Source: Actinoplanes sp. N902-109 (GTDB lineage: Bacteria > Actinomycetota > Actinomycetes > Mycobacteriales > Micromonosporaceae). From it: 64,000 nucleotides of DNA. Each line of letters starts with the position of its first letter. Position 1 is the stretch's first letter. The notes beneath the pieces are model-generated. The model searched no databases. It had not been told where the DNA came from and saw nothing but the letters and a program-made list of their open reading frames with translations. The translations under genes and the position numbers were made by a program. Location: contig NC_021191.1 of the NCBI RefSeq assembly GCF_000389965.1, positions 4,155,501 to 4,219,500 of the forward strand, written 5' to 3'. This document shows positions 41,748 through 50,889 of this stretch, piece by piece.

Positions 41748-41777
41748 GTTAAAACTTGAACCTCTGTTGAGGTCAAG
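41748..41777 (-). promoter_or_regulatory. Candidate fprA promoter with dyad in the spacer
   Basis: On the minus strand TTGACC (41776-41771) and TTTAAC (41753-41748) are separated by 17 bp. The spacer and flanks form a dyad of CTTGA-CCTC against GAGG-TCAAG with one bulged base. Dyads that overlap a promoter spacer are typical of MerR/SoxR-class sites, but the usual 19-bp spacer is not seen. Confidence 0.4.
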
Positions 41778-41907
41778 TGATCTCGGGGAGATGTGGGCAA
41801 CGTCGCTGACATGGGTACGGAAAGTTACGAAGTTCCGCAACTCGGATTACTTGATTGTTAATACAGGTGTCGATACAACGAGGAGATAGAGCGCTCTCCC
41901 GTCAACC

Positions 41908-43263
41908 ATGGAGTCCCCCATGCCTCATGCGTTGTCGCATCCCCGCGGCCGACGATTGCTCATCCCCGCCCTGCTCACCCTGGCCCTGGCCGCCCTCGGA
42001 GCGGCCACCGCGCCCGCGGCTCAGGCGGCCCCCGCGCTGCTCTCGCAGGGCAGACCGGCCACCGCCTCGTCGACCGAGAACTCCGGCACCCCGGCCTCGG
42101 CCGCCGTCGACGGCAACACCGGCACCCGCTGGTCATCCGCCTTCGCCGACCCGCAATGGCTGCAGGTCGACCTCGGCGCCACCGCCACCATCACCTCGGT
42201 CACCCTCACCTGGGAGGCCGCGTACGCCAAGGCGTACCAGATCCAGACGTCGGCCGACGGCACCAGCTGGACCACCGTCTACAGCACCACCACCGGCGCC
42301 GGCGGTGTGCAGAACCTGACGGTTTCCGGCAGCGGCCGATACGTCCGCCTCTACGGCACCCAGCGGGCCACCGCGTACGGCTACTCGCTCTGGGAATTCC
42401 AGGTCTTCGGCACCGGCGGCGGCACCACCACCCCGCCGCCCTCCGGTGACTTCTGGGGCTCGACCAGCGACATCCCGGCCGCGCACAACGTCGTCGAGCT
42501 GAAGATCCTCAACCGCACCAACGGGCAGTACCCGGACAGCCAGGTGTACTGGAGCTTCAACGGCCAGACCCACTCCATCGCCGAGCAACCGTACTTCGAC
42601 ATGCCCGCCAACTCGGCCGGGCGGATGTACTTCTACCTCGGCTCACCCACCAGCCAGTACTACGACTTCATCGAGTTCACCGTCGGCCCCGATCAATTCA
42701 ACGGCAACACGACAAGGGTTGACGCCTTCGGGCTCAAGCTGGCCATGCGGTTGCACTCGCACGACGGCTCCGACGTGCAGGTCGGCGAGGACCAGGCCAC
42801 CTTCGCCGAGAGCCGCGACGCCACCTTCCAGCGGTTCCAGAACGAGGTGCCGACCGAGTTCAAGCACCTGGCCACCGCCACCGCGCCCTACCGCATCCTC
42901 GCGCCCGGCAGCGACCCCGCCTTCCGGTCCGGTGGCCAGTACCAGAACTACATGTCCTCGTACGCAGCGACCGTCGGCATCAACGCAGCCACCTCCGACA
43001 TCTTCGGCTGCGCCGGGCAACTGGCCGGGCAGCCCCAGCAGTGCGCGGCCCTCAACCGGCACACGGCCGACCTGCCCCAGTCCCAGTGGGAAACCGTCAG
43101 CAACTTCTACCGCGCCGCCCCGGCCAATTACTACGCCAAGTTCTGGCACGACCACGCCATCAACAAGCTGGCCTACGGCTTCCCGTACGACGACGTGGCC
43201 GGTCAATCCACCTTCATCTCGCACAACGACCCGCAATGGCTGATGATCGCCGTCGGCTGGTGA
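41908..43263 (+). CDS. Secreted GH64 beta-1,3-glucanase-like protein with F5/8C (CBM32) domain, 451 aa
   Basis: A signal peptide ends near residue 44 (PAAQAAPALLS). Residues about 45-172 are an F5/8 type C carbohydrate-binding domain (GRPATASSTENSGTPASAAV, GTRWSSAFADPQWLQVDLG, RYVRLYGTQRATAYGYSLWE). After a Gly/Thr/Pro linker comes a GH64/thaumatin-like domain (FDMPANSAGRMYFYLG, DFIEFTVG, TRVDAFGLKLAMRLHSHDGS). GH64 enzymes release pentasaccharides from beta-1,3-glucan of fungal walls. ATG 41908 is used; ATG 41920 is possible because the only ribosome-like site is distant. A perfect terminator follows. Confidence 0.82.
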   Translation: MESPMPHALSHPRGRRLLIPALLTLALAALGAATAPAAQAAPALLSQGRPATASSTENSGTPASAAVDGNTGTRWSSAFADPQWLQVDLGATATITSVTLTWEAAYAKAYQIQTSADGTSWTTVYSTTTGAGGVQNLTVSGSGRYVRLYGTQRATAYGYSLWEFQVFGTGGGTTTPPPSGDFWGSTSDIPAAHNVVELKILNRTNGQYPDSQVYWSFNGQTHSIAEQPYFDMPANSAGRMYFYLGSPTSQYYDFIEFTVGPDQFNGNTTRVDAFGLKLAMRLHSHDGSDVQVGEDQATFAESRDATFQRFQNEVPTEFKHLATATAPYRILAPGSDPAFRSGGQYQNYMSSYAATVGINAATSDIFGCAGQLAGQPQQCAALNRHTADLPQSQWETVSNFYRAAPANYYAKFWHDHAINKLAYGFPYDDVAGQSTFISHNDPQWLMIAVGW

Positions 43264-43271
43264 AGCATCGC

Positions 43272-43303
43272 CGGAGGGCTGCCCGGATCCGGGCAGCCCT
43301 CCG
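43272..43303 (+). terminator. 32-bp perfect palindrome terminator
   Basis: CGGAGGGCTGCCCGGA followed by its exact complement lies 8 bp after the GH64 stop codon. It should end that transcript. Confidence 0.85.
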
Positions 43304-43617
43304 CACATACCCGCTCGTCCTCCTGTCGGCGCGTTTCCACGTTCCCGACGTTTCCACGTTCTTCAGTCCTGGCCGTGATGCCATCAGCCGGGGAGCGGGC
43401 CGCCGTCCTCGAGCCGGTGAACCAGCCCTGGTAACCGACGGTGACCTTCCCGACGCATCCCTGTGTGGGCTGACGCACGTGGTCCAGGTCCGAGAAGAAG
43501 TGGCTCCGGAATACGTGACACATCACCTGTTGTTTCCGATGGTGTGCCGGGAGCCTGGGCGGTCCAGGATCTCGCCGGCCCGGCCCCACCTGGGCTGAAG
43601 AGACCTGGAGGACGACG
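43304..43617. other. 314-bp intergenic region
   Basis: No gene is supported. CGTTTCCACGTTC occurs at 43332-43344 and again at 43349-43361, a 17-bp offset, and could bind a regulator of the following oxidoreductase. A GGAGG site lies at its right end. Confidence 0.4.
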
Positions 43618-44487
43618 ATGGACCTGCGGACCGAACTCGGCCGGATCGGCGTATGGAGCATGGAGCTGCGTGGCGCGGCCCGGCCAGCCGTGCGGGAGGC
43701 CGCGGCCGAGCTGGCCGAGCTGGGCTGGCGCACCGTGTGGCTGCCCGGCCTGGACGGCGCCGGCGTGCTCGACGACGTCGGTCACCTGCTCACCGCCTCG
43801 CCCGCGGGCCGGGTCGTGACCGGCGTGCTCAACATCTGGGGTCAGACCCCGGCCGAACTCAGCGCGACGGTGGCCGCCCTCGATGCGCGGCACGGCCCGC
43901 GCAGCGTCATCGGGCTCGGCATCGGCAGCCCGGCCGGCGCCGCCGCGCACGGGCTCGACTACGGCAACCCAGTCACCACGTTGAGTCATTACCTTGACGG
44001 CATCAACACGTCAATCCTGCCGGCTGACCGGCTGCTGCTCGGGGCGCTCGGCCCCAAGATGGCCGATCTCGCCGCGCGGCGTACGGCGGGATGGCACCCC
44101 TTCCTGGTCACTCCCGAGTACGTCGCCGGGCAGCGCGCCCGGGCCGGCGCCGGGCCGTTCCTCGCCCCGCATCAGGCCGTGATCCTCGAGAAAGACCCGG
44201 ACAAGGCCCGTGCGGCAGCCCGGGCAGGCGTCGGCATGTTCCTCGGCTTCCCCACCTATCAGGCCAACCTGAGGCGTATCGGCTTCACCGACGAGGACCT
44301 CGTGCCGGGCGGCAGCGACCGGCTCATCGACGCCCTGGTGGCCCACGGCGACCTGGCCGACATCGACCGCCGGGTGCGCGCTCACCTCGACGCCGGTGCC
44401 GACCACGTGGCGCTGCACGTGCTCAGCGCACCCGGTTCCCGTGACATGCCCCGTGACCAGTGGCGCGAGCTGGCCTCGCTCCTCTGA
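43618..44487 (+). CDS. LLM-class (F420-dependent) oxidoreductase, 289 aa
   Basis: A luciferase-like monooxygenase fold in its F420-dependent oxidoreductase form: AAELAELGWRTVWLPGLDGA, VVTGVLNIWGQTPAELSATV, SVIGLGIGSPAGA and LLLGALGPKMADLAARRTAG, then GVGMFLGFPTYQANLRRIGF. Such proteins use reduced F420 to reduce or oxidise small organic substrates. It is cytoplasmic. GGAGG lies 6 nt before the ATG. It is slightly shorter than the family average at the N-terminus. The substrate is unknown. Confidence 0.85.
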   Translation: MDLRTELGRIGVWSMELRGAARPAVREAAAELAELGWRTVWLPGLDGAGVLDDVGHLLTASPAGRVVTGVLNIWGQTPAELSATVAALDARHGPRSVIGLGIGSPAGAAAHGLDYGNPVTTLSHYLDGINTSILPADRLLLGALGPKMADLAARRTAGWHPFLVTPEYVAGQRARAGAGPFLAPHQAVILEKDPDKARAAARAGVGMFLGFPTYQANLRRIGFTDEDLVPGGSDRLIDALVAHGDLADIDRRVRAHLDAGADHVALHVLSAPGSRDMPRDQWRELASLL

Positions 44488-44744
44488 GCCGGGCAGCAGT
44501 CGCCGCCGGTCGCAGGCCCGGGCCGCTCGCACCGGTGTTCGGGCGCCGGGTGAGCGGTTCGGTGCCCGGGACGCAGCGGTCGGCAGCCAGGTGTCCCGGC
44601 GGGGGATGCGGTGGGCGGCATGGGCGGGCCAGGCCACGCACGCCGAGTTTGGGGATCGGGGAGCTTGCTCGAGGTGGCGCCGGAGGGCACCGCCGGTTCG
44701 GCACGGCGGGCGCGGGTTGGCGCTGGTCGGCGATACTGCTCGGC

Positions 44745-45248
44745 ATGGCCTACAAACCGGCACCGGTGGGCGGCTGGCTCGACGAGGACCAGCAGCGTGC
44801 CTGGTTGGCGTTCATGCGGGTGCAGCTGCGGATGACCTTCGAGATGAACCGGCAGCTGCAGGCGGACAGTGGTCTGTCGTTGTCCGACTACGACGTGCTC
44901 AACGCGTTGAGCGACACGCCGGGCGGCTGCCTGAGCGTCACCGCGCTGGCAGCCCGCCTCGGCTGGGAACGCAGCCGCCTGTCCCACCACGCCAAACGCA
45001 TGGCCGGGCGTGGCCTGGTGAGCAGCGAACTCGCCGTCAGCGACCGCCGGGTCACCGAGATCTCGCTGACCACCCGGGGCCGCCGGGCCGTCGAAGCGGC
45101 AGCGATCGGCCACGTCGAACTGGTGCGGCGCCTATTCTTCGACGGGCTGACCCCGGAGGTGGTCCGCGGTCTCAGCGAGACCCTCGAAACCGTCTACGCC
45201 AACATCCTGGAGCGCGGCTCGCTGCCCCGTCCCGACAGCATTGCTTGA
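44745..45248 (+). CDS. MarR-family transcriptional regulator, 167 aa
   Basis: A winged-helix MarR protein with LSLSDYDVLNALSDTPGGCL (about residues 45-64), recognition helix region TALAARLGWERSRLSHHAKR and the wing MAGRGLVSSELAVSDRRVTE followed by ISLTTRGRRAVEAAA. The ATG at 44745 gives the usual length for the family. It lies 14 bp before the SnoaL-like gene on the same strand, so the two probably form one transcript, and the regulator may control the pair or the upstream F420-type enzyme. Confidence 0.88.
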   Translation: MAYKPAPVGGWLDEDQQRAWLAFMRVQLRMTFEMNRQLQADSGLSLSDYDVLNALSDTPGGCLSVTALAARLGWERSRLSHHAKRMAGRGLVSSELAVSDRRVTEISLTTRGRRAVEAAAIGHVELVRRLFFDGLTPEVVRGLSETLETVYANILERGSLPRPDSIA

Positions 45249-45262
45249 TCTATCATCCAACG

Positions 45263-45616
45263 ATGTCATCCGTAGCAGATCTGCTCGCCGCCAACCTCCA
45301 CGACGTCTTCGGCAACCGCGATGCCACCGACCGCCGCGCGGCGATCGACCGGATCTACACCGAGGACGTGTCCTTCATCGATCCCGAGGGCGTGGTGACC
45401 GGCCGCGACGCCCTCGGGAAGAAGGCCGCTGACCTGCTGGAGAACGCCGGCCCCGACTTCGTCTTCACCGAGGTCGGGCTGCGCTACGCCACCGCCGACA
45501 CGGGCGCACTGGCCTGGGAGTTCGGTCCCGCCGGAGCGCCAGTGGCGCGCGGCATCGACATCATCACGGTCAAGGACGGCCGGATCGCCACGCTGCTGAC
45601 GATGTTCGCCGGCTGA
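45263..45616 (+). CDS. SnoaL-like/NTF2-fold protein, 117 aa
   Basis: A single cone-shaped NTF2-like domain: LLAANLHDVFGNRDATDRRA, IYTEDVSFIDPEGVVTGRDA, and a C-terminal beta strand IDIITVKDGRIATLLTMF. Family members include polyketide cyclases, steroid isomerases and ligand carriers, and the fold alone does not give the reaction. It is cytoplasmic. Its ATG is 14 bp after the MarR stop. Confidence 0.8.
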   Translation: MSSVADLLAANLHDVFGNRDATDRRAAIDRIYTEDVSFIDPEGVVTGRDALGKKAADLLENAGPDFVFTEVGLRYATADTGALAWEFGPAGAPVARGIDIITVKDGRIATLLTMFAG

Positions 45617-45820
45617 GCCCGCGGAGACCACCGCTCAGTTGACCGTCGGCGGAGGTGGCCGGCGCATTCCGCTGCTCTGTGCCGACGAGCAGGCGGTCGT
45701 GTCCGGCCGTGATGCGGACGGGGCGGCGTGGCCGGCGCGCAGGCGGGGCCGTGAGCCGTCCAGCCGGAGGTCTGCGTCACGCCGGGGAACTTTCGGCCCG
45801 GTCGCGCCGACTGCCCAGGT

Positions 45821-47827
45821 GTGCGTGGTGTGGTGAAGGCGCCGGTTCTGGTCGCAGCAGTGACCGGAACGGCCGTGGTGGTGCTGGTTGCGGCGTTGGA
45901 GTTCGGCGGGGCGGTGGACGGCTCCGTGTTACCGGGCATCCCGAGTCCCGGCCCGCTGACCGAGTGGGCGCTTCCCGCGCTCACCATGCTGTCCACGGTG
46001 CTGGGCGTGCTGACGGTGGGCATGACCAGCACAGCGGCGTTCCTGCTGCCGGGCGACGGACCGAGCGTCGCAGCGCACGGCTGGGTCATGGTGCGCCGGT
46101 CAACCTGGATCGCATTGATCTGGTCCGTCGTGTCGATCATGCTGGTGTTGTTCACCGTCTCCGATCTGCTCGGCATGCCGATCGGACAGCTGAACCGGCA
46201 GGCGGTGGTGAGCTTCGCGTTCTCCGTCGCGCAGGGGCAGGCACTGGTGTGGCAGGCCGGTCTGGCGCTGCTGGTCGTTGTGCTTTCCCGGTGCGGGGTG
46301 TCGCGGGGCTTGACGGCGGTGACGGCCGGCGTCGCGTTGATCGCGCTGCTGCCGCCGGCGTTCACCGGGCATGCGGCCGGGGCCGGCAACCATCAGATCG
46401 CGGTGACGAGCCTGGCCCTGCACGTCGCGGCGGCATCGCTGTGGGTGGGTGGACTCGCCGGCCTTCTTCTCGTACGACGCCACCGCCGGTTCGCCGACAC
46501 GGCCGCGCGCTACAGCCGGCTGGCGCTGGCCTGTTTCGTCGCCACCGCCGTCAGCGGGGCCGCCAACGCGGCGGTGCGCCTCGGCACCTGGAACGCCTTG
46601 CTCACCTCGCGGTACGGGACTCTGGTGCTGCTGAAGGTCCTCGCGCTGCTCGCCGTCGGGGTGATCGGCGCCGCGCACCGCACCCGTACGCTGCCTGCGC
46701 TGCGAGCGGGCGCACCGTGGGCCTTCCTGCGGCTGGCCGCCGGCGAACTGCTCGTGCTCGGCGCGGCGATCGGCCTGGCCGTGGCCTTGTCGCGCAGCCC
46801 TGCCCCCGTACCGGAAACCGTGGTCGAGCCCGACCCCCTGGTGGAACTGCTCGGCTTCGACCAGCCCAGCCCGATCACCGGTACGCGGCTGCTCGGCAGT
46901 CCGTTGCCCGACATGTTCTTCCTGACCCTGGTGGCCGTCGGCATCGCGGCTTATCTGACCGGCGTGCGCCGCCTGCGCCGGGCCGGGCACCCCTGGCCGC
47001 CGAGCCGCACGGCTTCCTGGGTCGCGGGCATGCTGCTGCTCGGCGCGATCACCTGCCTGGGCGTGGCCCGTTACGCATACGTCCTGTTCAGCGTCCACAT
47101 GGTGCAACACATGGTGTTGTCCATGGCCGTACCTATCCTGCTGGTCGGCGGGGCGCCGGTCACCCTGGCACTGCGCGCGTTGCGCCGCCCGGCCGATCCT
47201 CAGGTGCGCGGTGCCCGGGAATGGCTGCTGATCGTGCTGCACAGCCGGGTGGTGCGCCTGCTCAGCCATCCCGTTGTCGCCCTGGCCATCTATGTCGTCA
47301 GTCTGTACGGGCTGTACATGGGTGGACTGCTCGGTACGTTGATGCGCTACCACCTCGGGCACCTGGCGATGCTCGTGCATTTCGTACTGGCCGGCTATCT
47401 GCTGTTCTGGGTGCTCATCGGCACCGACCCCGGGCGCCGCCGCGTCCACCCGGCGTTGCTGACCGTCGTGCACTTCCTCGCCATGGTGGCGCACGCCTTC
47501 TTCGGCTTCGTGCTGTTGCAGTCGAACACCGTCATCGCCGCCGACTGGTACACCTCCGTGCATCCCGCCTGGGCCCCGTCGCTGCTGGCCGATCAACGCC
47601 TCGGCGCGGGGCTGGCCTGGGCCTTCGGCGAGCTGCCCGCAGCGGCCATCATGCTGCTGCTGGTACGGCAGTGGATCCGCTCCGACGAACGGGAGCAGGC
47701 CCGGCTGGACCGGGCCGCCGACCGGGCCGAGGCTGCCGGTGTGGAAGACGAACTGGCGCGCTACAACGCTTTCCTCGCCGCAGCCGCCGCAGAAGATCGT
47801 TCCCGCCGGGAACTCGGCCGCCCCTGA
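45821..47827 (+). CDS. CopD-CtaG fusion: copper transport and cytochrome oxidase assembly membrane protein, 668 aa
   Basis: This polytopic protein joins two families. The N-terminal part (about 1-320) is CopD-like (TSLALHVAAASLWVGGLAGL, YSRLALACFVATAVSGAANA). The C-terminal part (about 360-640) is a CtaG/caa3-type assembly domain (YAYVLFSVHMVQHMVLSMAV, HLAMLVHFVLAGYLLFWVLI, TVVHFLAMVAHAFFGF). His residues in HMVQHM, LGHLAM, LVHF and VVHFLAMVAH are likely copper ligands. It should move copper across the membrane for secreted or membrane cuproenzymes. Several GTG starts lie close together (45821, 45830, 45833). It heads a three-gene operon with a PCu(A)C chaperone and a DyP peroxidase. Confidence 0.85.
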   Translation: MRGVVKAPVLVAAVTGTAVVVLVAALEFGGAVDGSVLPGIPSPGPLTEWALPALTMLSTVLGVLTVGMTSTAAFLLPGDGPSVAAHGWVMVRRSTWIALIWSVVSIMLVLFTVSDLLGMPIGQLNRQAVVSFAFSVAQGQALVWQAGLALLVVVLSRCGVSRGLTAVTAGVALIALLPPAFTGHAAGAGNHQIAVTSLALHVAAASLWVGGLAGLLLVRRHRRFADTAARYSRLALACFVATAVSGAANAAVRLGTWNALLTSRYGTLVLLKVLALLAVGVIGAAHRTRTLPALRAGAPWAFLRLAAGELLVLGAAIGLAVALSRSPAPVPETVVEPDPLVELLGFDQPSPITGTRLLGSPLPDMFFLTLVAVGIAAYLTGVRRLRRAGHPWPPSRTASWVAGMLLLGAITCLGVARYAYVLFSVHMVQHMVLSMAVPILLVGGAPVTLALRALRRPADPQVRGAREWLLIVLHSRVVRLLSHPVVALAIYVVSLYGLYMGGLLGTLMRYHLGHLAMLVHFVLAGYLLFWVLIGTDPGRRRVHPALLTVVHFLAMVAHAFFGFVLLQSNTVIAADWYTSVHPAWAPSLLADQRLGAGLAWAFGELPAAAIMLLLVRQWIRSDEREQARLDRAADRAEAAGVEDELARYNAFLAAAAAEDRSRRELGRP

Positions 47828-47843
47828 ACCCGACCTGACAACC

Positions 47844-48368
47844 ATGCGAAAAGTACTGGTTCTCGGCCTCGTCCTGCTCGGCCTGTCCGCCTGCGGCTCG
47901 GGCACGGACACCGCCGATGCGGCCACCCCCGCCGCGGCGCCTTCCGCGTCGGCCGGCGCTGTGCTGACCATCAAGGACCCGTGGGTCAAGGCCGCCACCG
48001 CGGGCACCATGACAGCTGCATTCGGTCAACTCGTCAACACGAGCAATACAGACGTCACCATCGTCAAGGCAGCGTCCCCGGCCTCGCCCATGGAACTGCA
48101 CGAGATGGCGATGCAGGACGGCAAGATGGTGATGCGCCCCAAGGAAGGCGGCTTCGTCATCAAGGCCGGCGGCACCCACGAGCTGTCCCCGGGCGGCGAC
48201 CACCTCATGTTGATGAAGCCGGCGGCGGACATCGCCCCGGGCGACGAGGTGTCCTTCACGTTGACGCTCGCGGACGGCCGGACCGTGCCGTTCACCGCGA
48301 TCGCCAAGCCGTTCGCGGGCGCCGGCGAGAGCTATGCGCCGTCCCCCATGGGGAGCATGGCGTCGTGA
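47844..48368 (+). CDS. PCu(A)C-type copper chaperone lipoprotein, 174 aa
   Basis: A lipobox (LLGLSAC, about residues 11-17) anchors the protein outside the membrane. The PCu(A)C domain shows the copper site MELHEMAMQDGKMVMRP and, after the usual gap, GGDHLMLMKP. The last Met/Ser-rich tail ends PSPMGSMAS. These proteins carry Cu(I) to the Cu-A or Cu-B centre of cytochrome oxidase, often with Sco and CtaG. The start ATG lies 16 bp after the CopD-CtaG stop. Its TGA overlaps the GTG of the peroxidase gene. Confidence 0.9.
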   Translation: MRKVLVLGLVLLGLSACGSGTDTADAATPAAAPSASAGAVLTIKDPWVKAATAGTMTAAFGQLVNTSNTDVTIVKAASPASPMELHEMAMQDGKMVMRPKEGGFVIKAGGTHELSPGGDHLMLMKPAADIAPGDEVSFTLTLADGRTVPFTAIAKPFAGAGESYAPSPMGSMAS

Positions 48369-49540
48369 GGCCAGGCTCGCTGAGCCGGCGTCGCCTGCTG
48401 GGTGGCGGCGCCGTCGCCCTCGGCGGGGCGGCCGCCGGCGCCGTCGCTGCTTCCGCTGCCCGGGGCGCTCCCGCCCCGGCGCCGGGCCCTGTCCCCGATT
48501 ACGGTACGTCCACAGTGGCCTTTCACGGCTTGCGGCAGGCGGGTGTGACCGAGGAACCACCCGCGCACGCCGCCTTCGTGGCATTCACGCTCGCCGCCGC
48601 CACGGACCGGCGTGTGCTCGGGCGCATGCTGCGGCTGCTGACCGACGACGTGGCCCGGTTGACCCGGGGCGAGCCGGCGCTGGGCGACACGGATGCCACG
48701 CTGGCTGTGCTGCCGGCGCGGCTGACCGTCACGTTCGGCTTCGGCCCCGGCCTCTACCGGGCGGCCGGGCTGCCTTCGCCGGTCGCCGACCTGCCCGCAT
48801 TCGCCATCGACCGGCTGGAGAAGCGCTGGTCCGGCGGTGACCTGATGCTGCAGATCTGTGCGGACGACCCGCTGACGGTCGCCCACGCTCAGCGCATGCT
48901 CATCAAGGACGCCCGCCCGTTCGCCGCGGTGCGCTGGGTGCAGCAGGGCTTCCGGCGCAGCCCCGGCCTGGAAGCCCCCGGCCGCACCCAGCGCAACGTG
49001 CTCGGTCAGCTCGACGGCACCGCCAACCCGCGCGGCGCCGAGCTCGACACCGCGGTGTGGAATCCGGACGGCTCCACCACGCTGGTGCTGCGCCGCATCC
49101 GGGCCGAGATCGAGAAATGGGATCTGCTCAGCACCGGCGACAAGGAGAACGCGGTGGGCCGGCGCCTCGACTCCGGTGCCCCGCTCAGCGGCAGCACCGA
49201 GTTCGACGAACCCGACTTCACCGTGCTGGACGAGGCCGGCCTGCCCAATATGCCGGACTTCTCCCACGTCACCCGGGCCCGGGTGACCGACCCGGCGAAG
49301 AAGATCCTGCGTCGCCCGTACAACTATGACGGCGTGCCGGACGCGCTCGGTCGTCCCGACGCGGGGTTGATCTTCGCCGCCTATCAACGCGACACAGCCA
49401 GTCAATACGTGCCGATCCAGCAGCGCCTCGCCGAGCGTGACCTGCTCAACCAGTGGATCACCCCGATCGGCTCGGCCGTCTTCGCCATCCCGCCCGGCTG
49501 TCCCGAGGGCGGCTGGATCGGCGAGCAGCTTCTCTCATGA
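48365..49540 (+). CDS. Tat-exported DyP-type heme peroxidase (DtpA/EfeB-like), 391 aa
   Basis: A twin-arginine signal (SLSRRRLLGGGAVALGGAAA) begins the protein, followed by a dye-decolorising peroxidase domain. The heme-distal motif is GQLDGTANPRG and the proximal His lies in MPDFSHVTRARVTDP, with AYQRDTASQYVPIQQRLAER near the end. The GTG at 48365 overlaps the chaperone stop (GTGA). The order CtaG-PCu(A)C-DyP matches the copper-dependent extracellular cascade known from Streptomyces lividans (ECuC and DtpA with a radical copper oxidase). A cuproenzyme partner is not in this window. Tandem repeats begin at its stop codon. Confidence 0.88.
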   Translation: MRPGSLSRRRLLGGGAVALGGAAAGAVAASAARGAPAPAPGPVPDYGTSTVAFHGLRQAGVTEEPPAHAAFVAFTLAAATDRRVLGRMLRLLTDDVARLTRGEPALGDTDATLAVLPARLTVTFGFGPGLYRAAGLPSPVADLPAFAIDRLEKRWSGGDLMLQICADDPLTVAHAQRMLIKDARPFAAVRWVQQGFRRSPGLEAPGRTQRNVLGQLDGTANPRGAELDTAVWNPDGSTTLVLRRIRAEIEKWDLLSTGDKENAVGRRLDSGAPLSGSTEFDEPDFTVLDEAGLPNMPDFSHVTRARVTDPAKKILRRPYNYDGVPDALGRPDAGLIFAAYQRDTASQYVPIQQRLAERDLLNQWITPIGSAVFAIPPGCPEGGWIGEQLLS

Positions 49541-49705
49541 TCCGGCGGGCTCGTCGACGGTGGTTGATGCGCGAACGCCTCTCGGCTGATCCGGCGGGCC
49601 CGCCAACGGCGGTTGAATCGCGAGCGCCTCTCGGTTGATCGGCGGGCCCGTCGAGGGCTGTCGCATCGGCTGGCGCCCCTCGGCTGATCCGGCGGCTCGG
49701 CCAGC
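49538..49705. repeat. About 48-bp imperfect tandem repeats after the DyP gene
   Basis: Units open with CTCATGATCCGGCGGGC, CTCGGCTGATCCGGCGGGCC, CTCGGTTGATCGGCGGGCC and CTCGGCTGATCCGGCGG, about 48 bp apart. The first TGATCC contains the peroxidase stop codon. The array runs up to the end of the convergent ROK gene. Confidence 0.75.
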
Positions 49706-49717
49706 CTTTTCGGCCGG

Positions 49718-50800
49718 TCAGGGTGTTGTGAGGGCGGTGCGGAGGCGGCGGAGGGCTTCGGTGCGGACGCCGGTCAGCACCGGTTCGGGGGTCGGGGCCG
49801 CGGGTCGTACGGTGACGGGGCGGGGCAGGCCGGCGGCGGCGGTGCGGATGTCGTCGATCAGGCCGGGGCCCCACGTGCCGCCGATAACGATCTCGTGCGG
49901 GTCGGCGAGCGCGGTAATCGCTGCGATCACGCCGGCCACGGCGGTGCCGATCGTTTGCCGGGTCCGGGTGTCGGCAGCGAGCAGGCGGTCCACGTCGATG
50001 GCGGTGGACTCCGGGCGGCGCAGGTTCAGACCGTCGAACATCTTGATGAACTGCACAGCTCGACCGTCTGGTCCAGTCGTCACCACGTGGGCGATCTCGC
50101 CGGTGAGGCCGTTGTGGCCGCGTCGTACCGTGCCGTCGTTGACGATCGCGCAGCCGAGCCCCTCACCGAGATAGAGGTAGGCGAAGTCGCCCGCGCCCGC
50201 GGGCTCGGCCAGAGCCGCCCAGTTGACGTCGTTGTCGACCACCACCTCCAGCGGGGCCAGGATGGCGACCGGGTCGAGCGTGCCCACCAGGAACGGCGCA
50301 TCCGGCAGCTGAACCAGCCGGCCTGTCGCGCGGTCGACGGGGTCGGCGGCGCCCACGACCGCCAGCCGCGCCGGTTGTCCCGCCGCCGCACGGGCCTGCT
50401 CGGCCACCCGGCGCAGCGCGGCGGAGACCTGACGCGGGCGAGCCGGCCGGGTGATGCGCCGGGCCGCGCGGGAAACGACGTCGCCATAGGCGTCCAGGCA
50501 TTCGGCGACGACGCCGGCGGGGGAGATGGTGACGGCGAGGGCGACGCCGACCGCGGGCGCCAGGGCGAAGTACGAACCGACTCGGCCCCGGCCGCGACCG
50601 CCGGGTGTGCGCTCGCCGGTGTCGGCGACCAGTCCGCGCTCGGTCAGGCGGCGCACGCTTTCGGCCGCCGTGGGCTTGGAGATGCCGATCTCGGCGGCCA
50701 GCTCGGCCCGGGTCAGCCGGCGGTGGCGCATCAGTGTGCGCAGCACGTGCTCGTCGGTGACGGCGCTGACCAGGTCGAGCGACGGCTTCGCGGACTCCAT
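49718..50800 (-). CDS. ROK-family transcriptional regulator, 360 aa
   Basis: An N-terminal MarR-like winged helix (TLMRHRRLTRAELAAEIGIS, KPTAAESVRRLTERGLVADT) is followed by a ROK sugar-kinase-like domain with VDNDVNWAALAEPAGAGDFA, LYLGEGLGCAIVNDGTVRRG and HNGLTGEIAHVVTTGPDGRA. The usual CxCGxxGC zinc motif after the GEIGH-like segment is replaced by FIKMFDGLNLRRP, so zinc is probably absent. It would respond to a sugar or related ligand and likely controls the divergent DUF1479 gene across an 89-bp spacer. Confidence 0.85.
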   Translation of the reverse strand: MESAKPSLDLVSAVTDEHVLRTLMRHRRLTRAELAAEIGISKPTAAESVRRLTERGLVADTGERTPGGRGRGRVGSYFALAPAVGVALAVTISPAGVVAECLDAYGDVVSRAARRITRPARPRQVSAALRRVAEQARAAAGQPARLAVVGAADPVDRATGRLVQLPDAPFLVGTLDPVAILAPLEVVVDNDVNWAALAEPAGAGDFAYLYLGEGLGCAIVNDGTVRRGHNGLTGEIAHVVTTGPDGRAVQFIKMFDGLNLRRPESTAIDVDRLLAADTRTRQTIGTAVAGVIAAITALADPHEIVIGGTWGPGLIDDIRTAAAGLPRPVTVRPAAPTPEPVLTGVRTEALRRLRTALTTP

Positions 50801-50889
50801 CCGCCAATTCTAGGCAGGGGCCTTGCCTGGAAGTGCGGTGGCCGCTTACCGTCGTACAAGTAAAGGGTGTTGACTTGAAAGGAACGACC

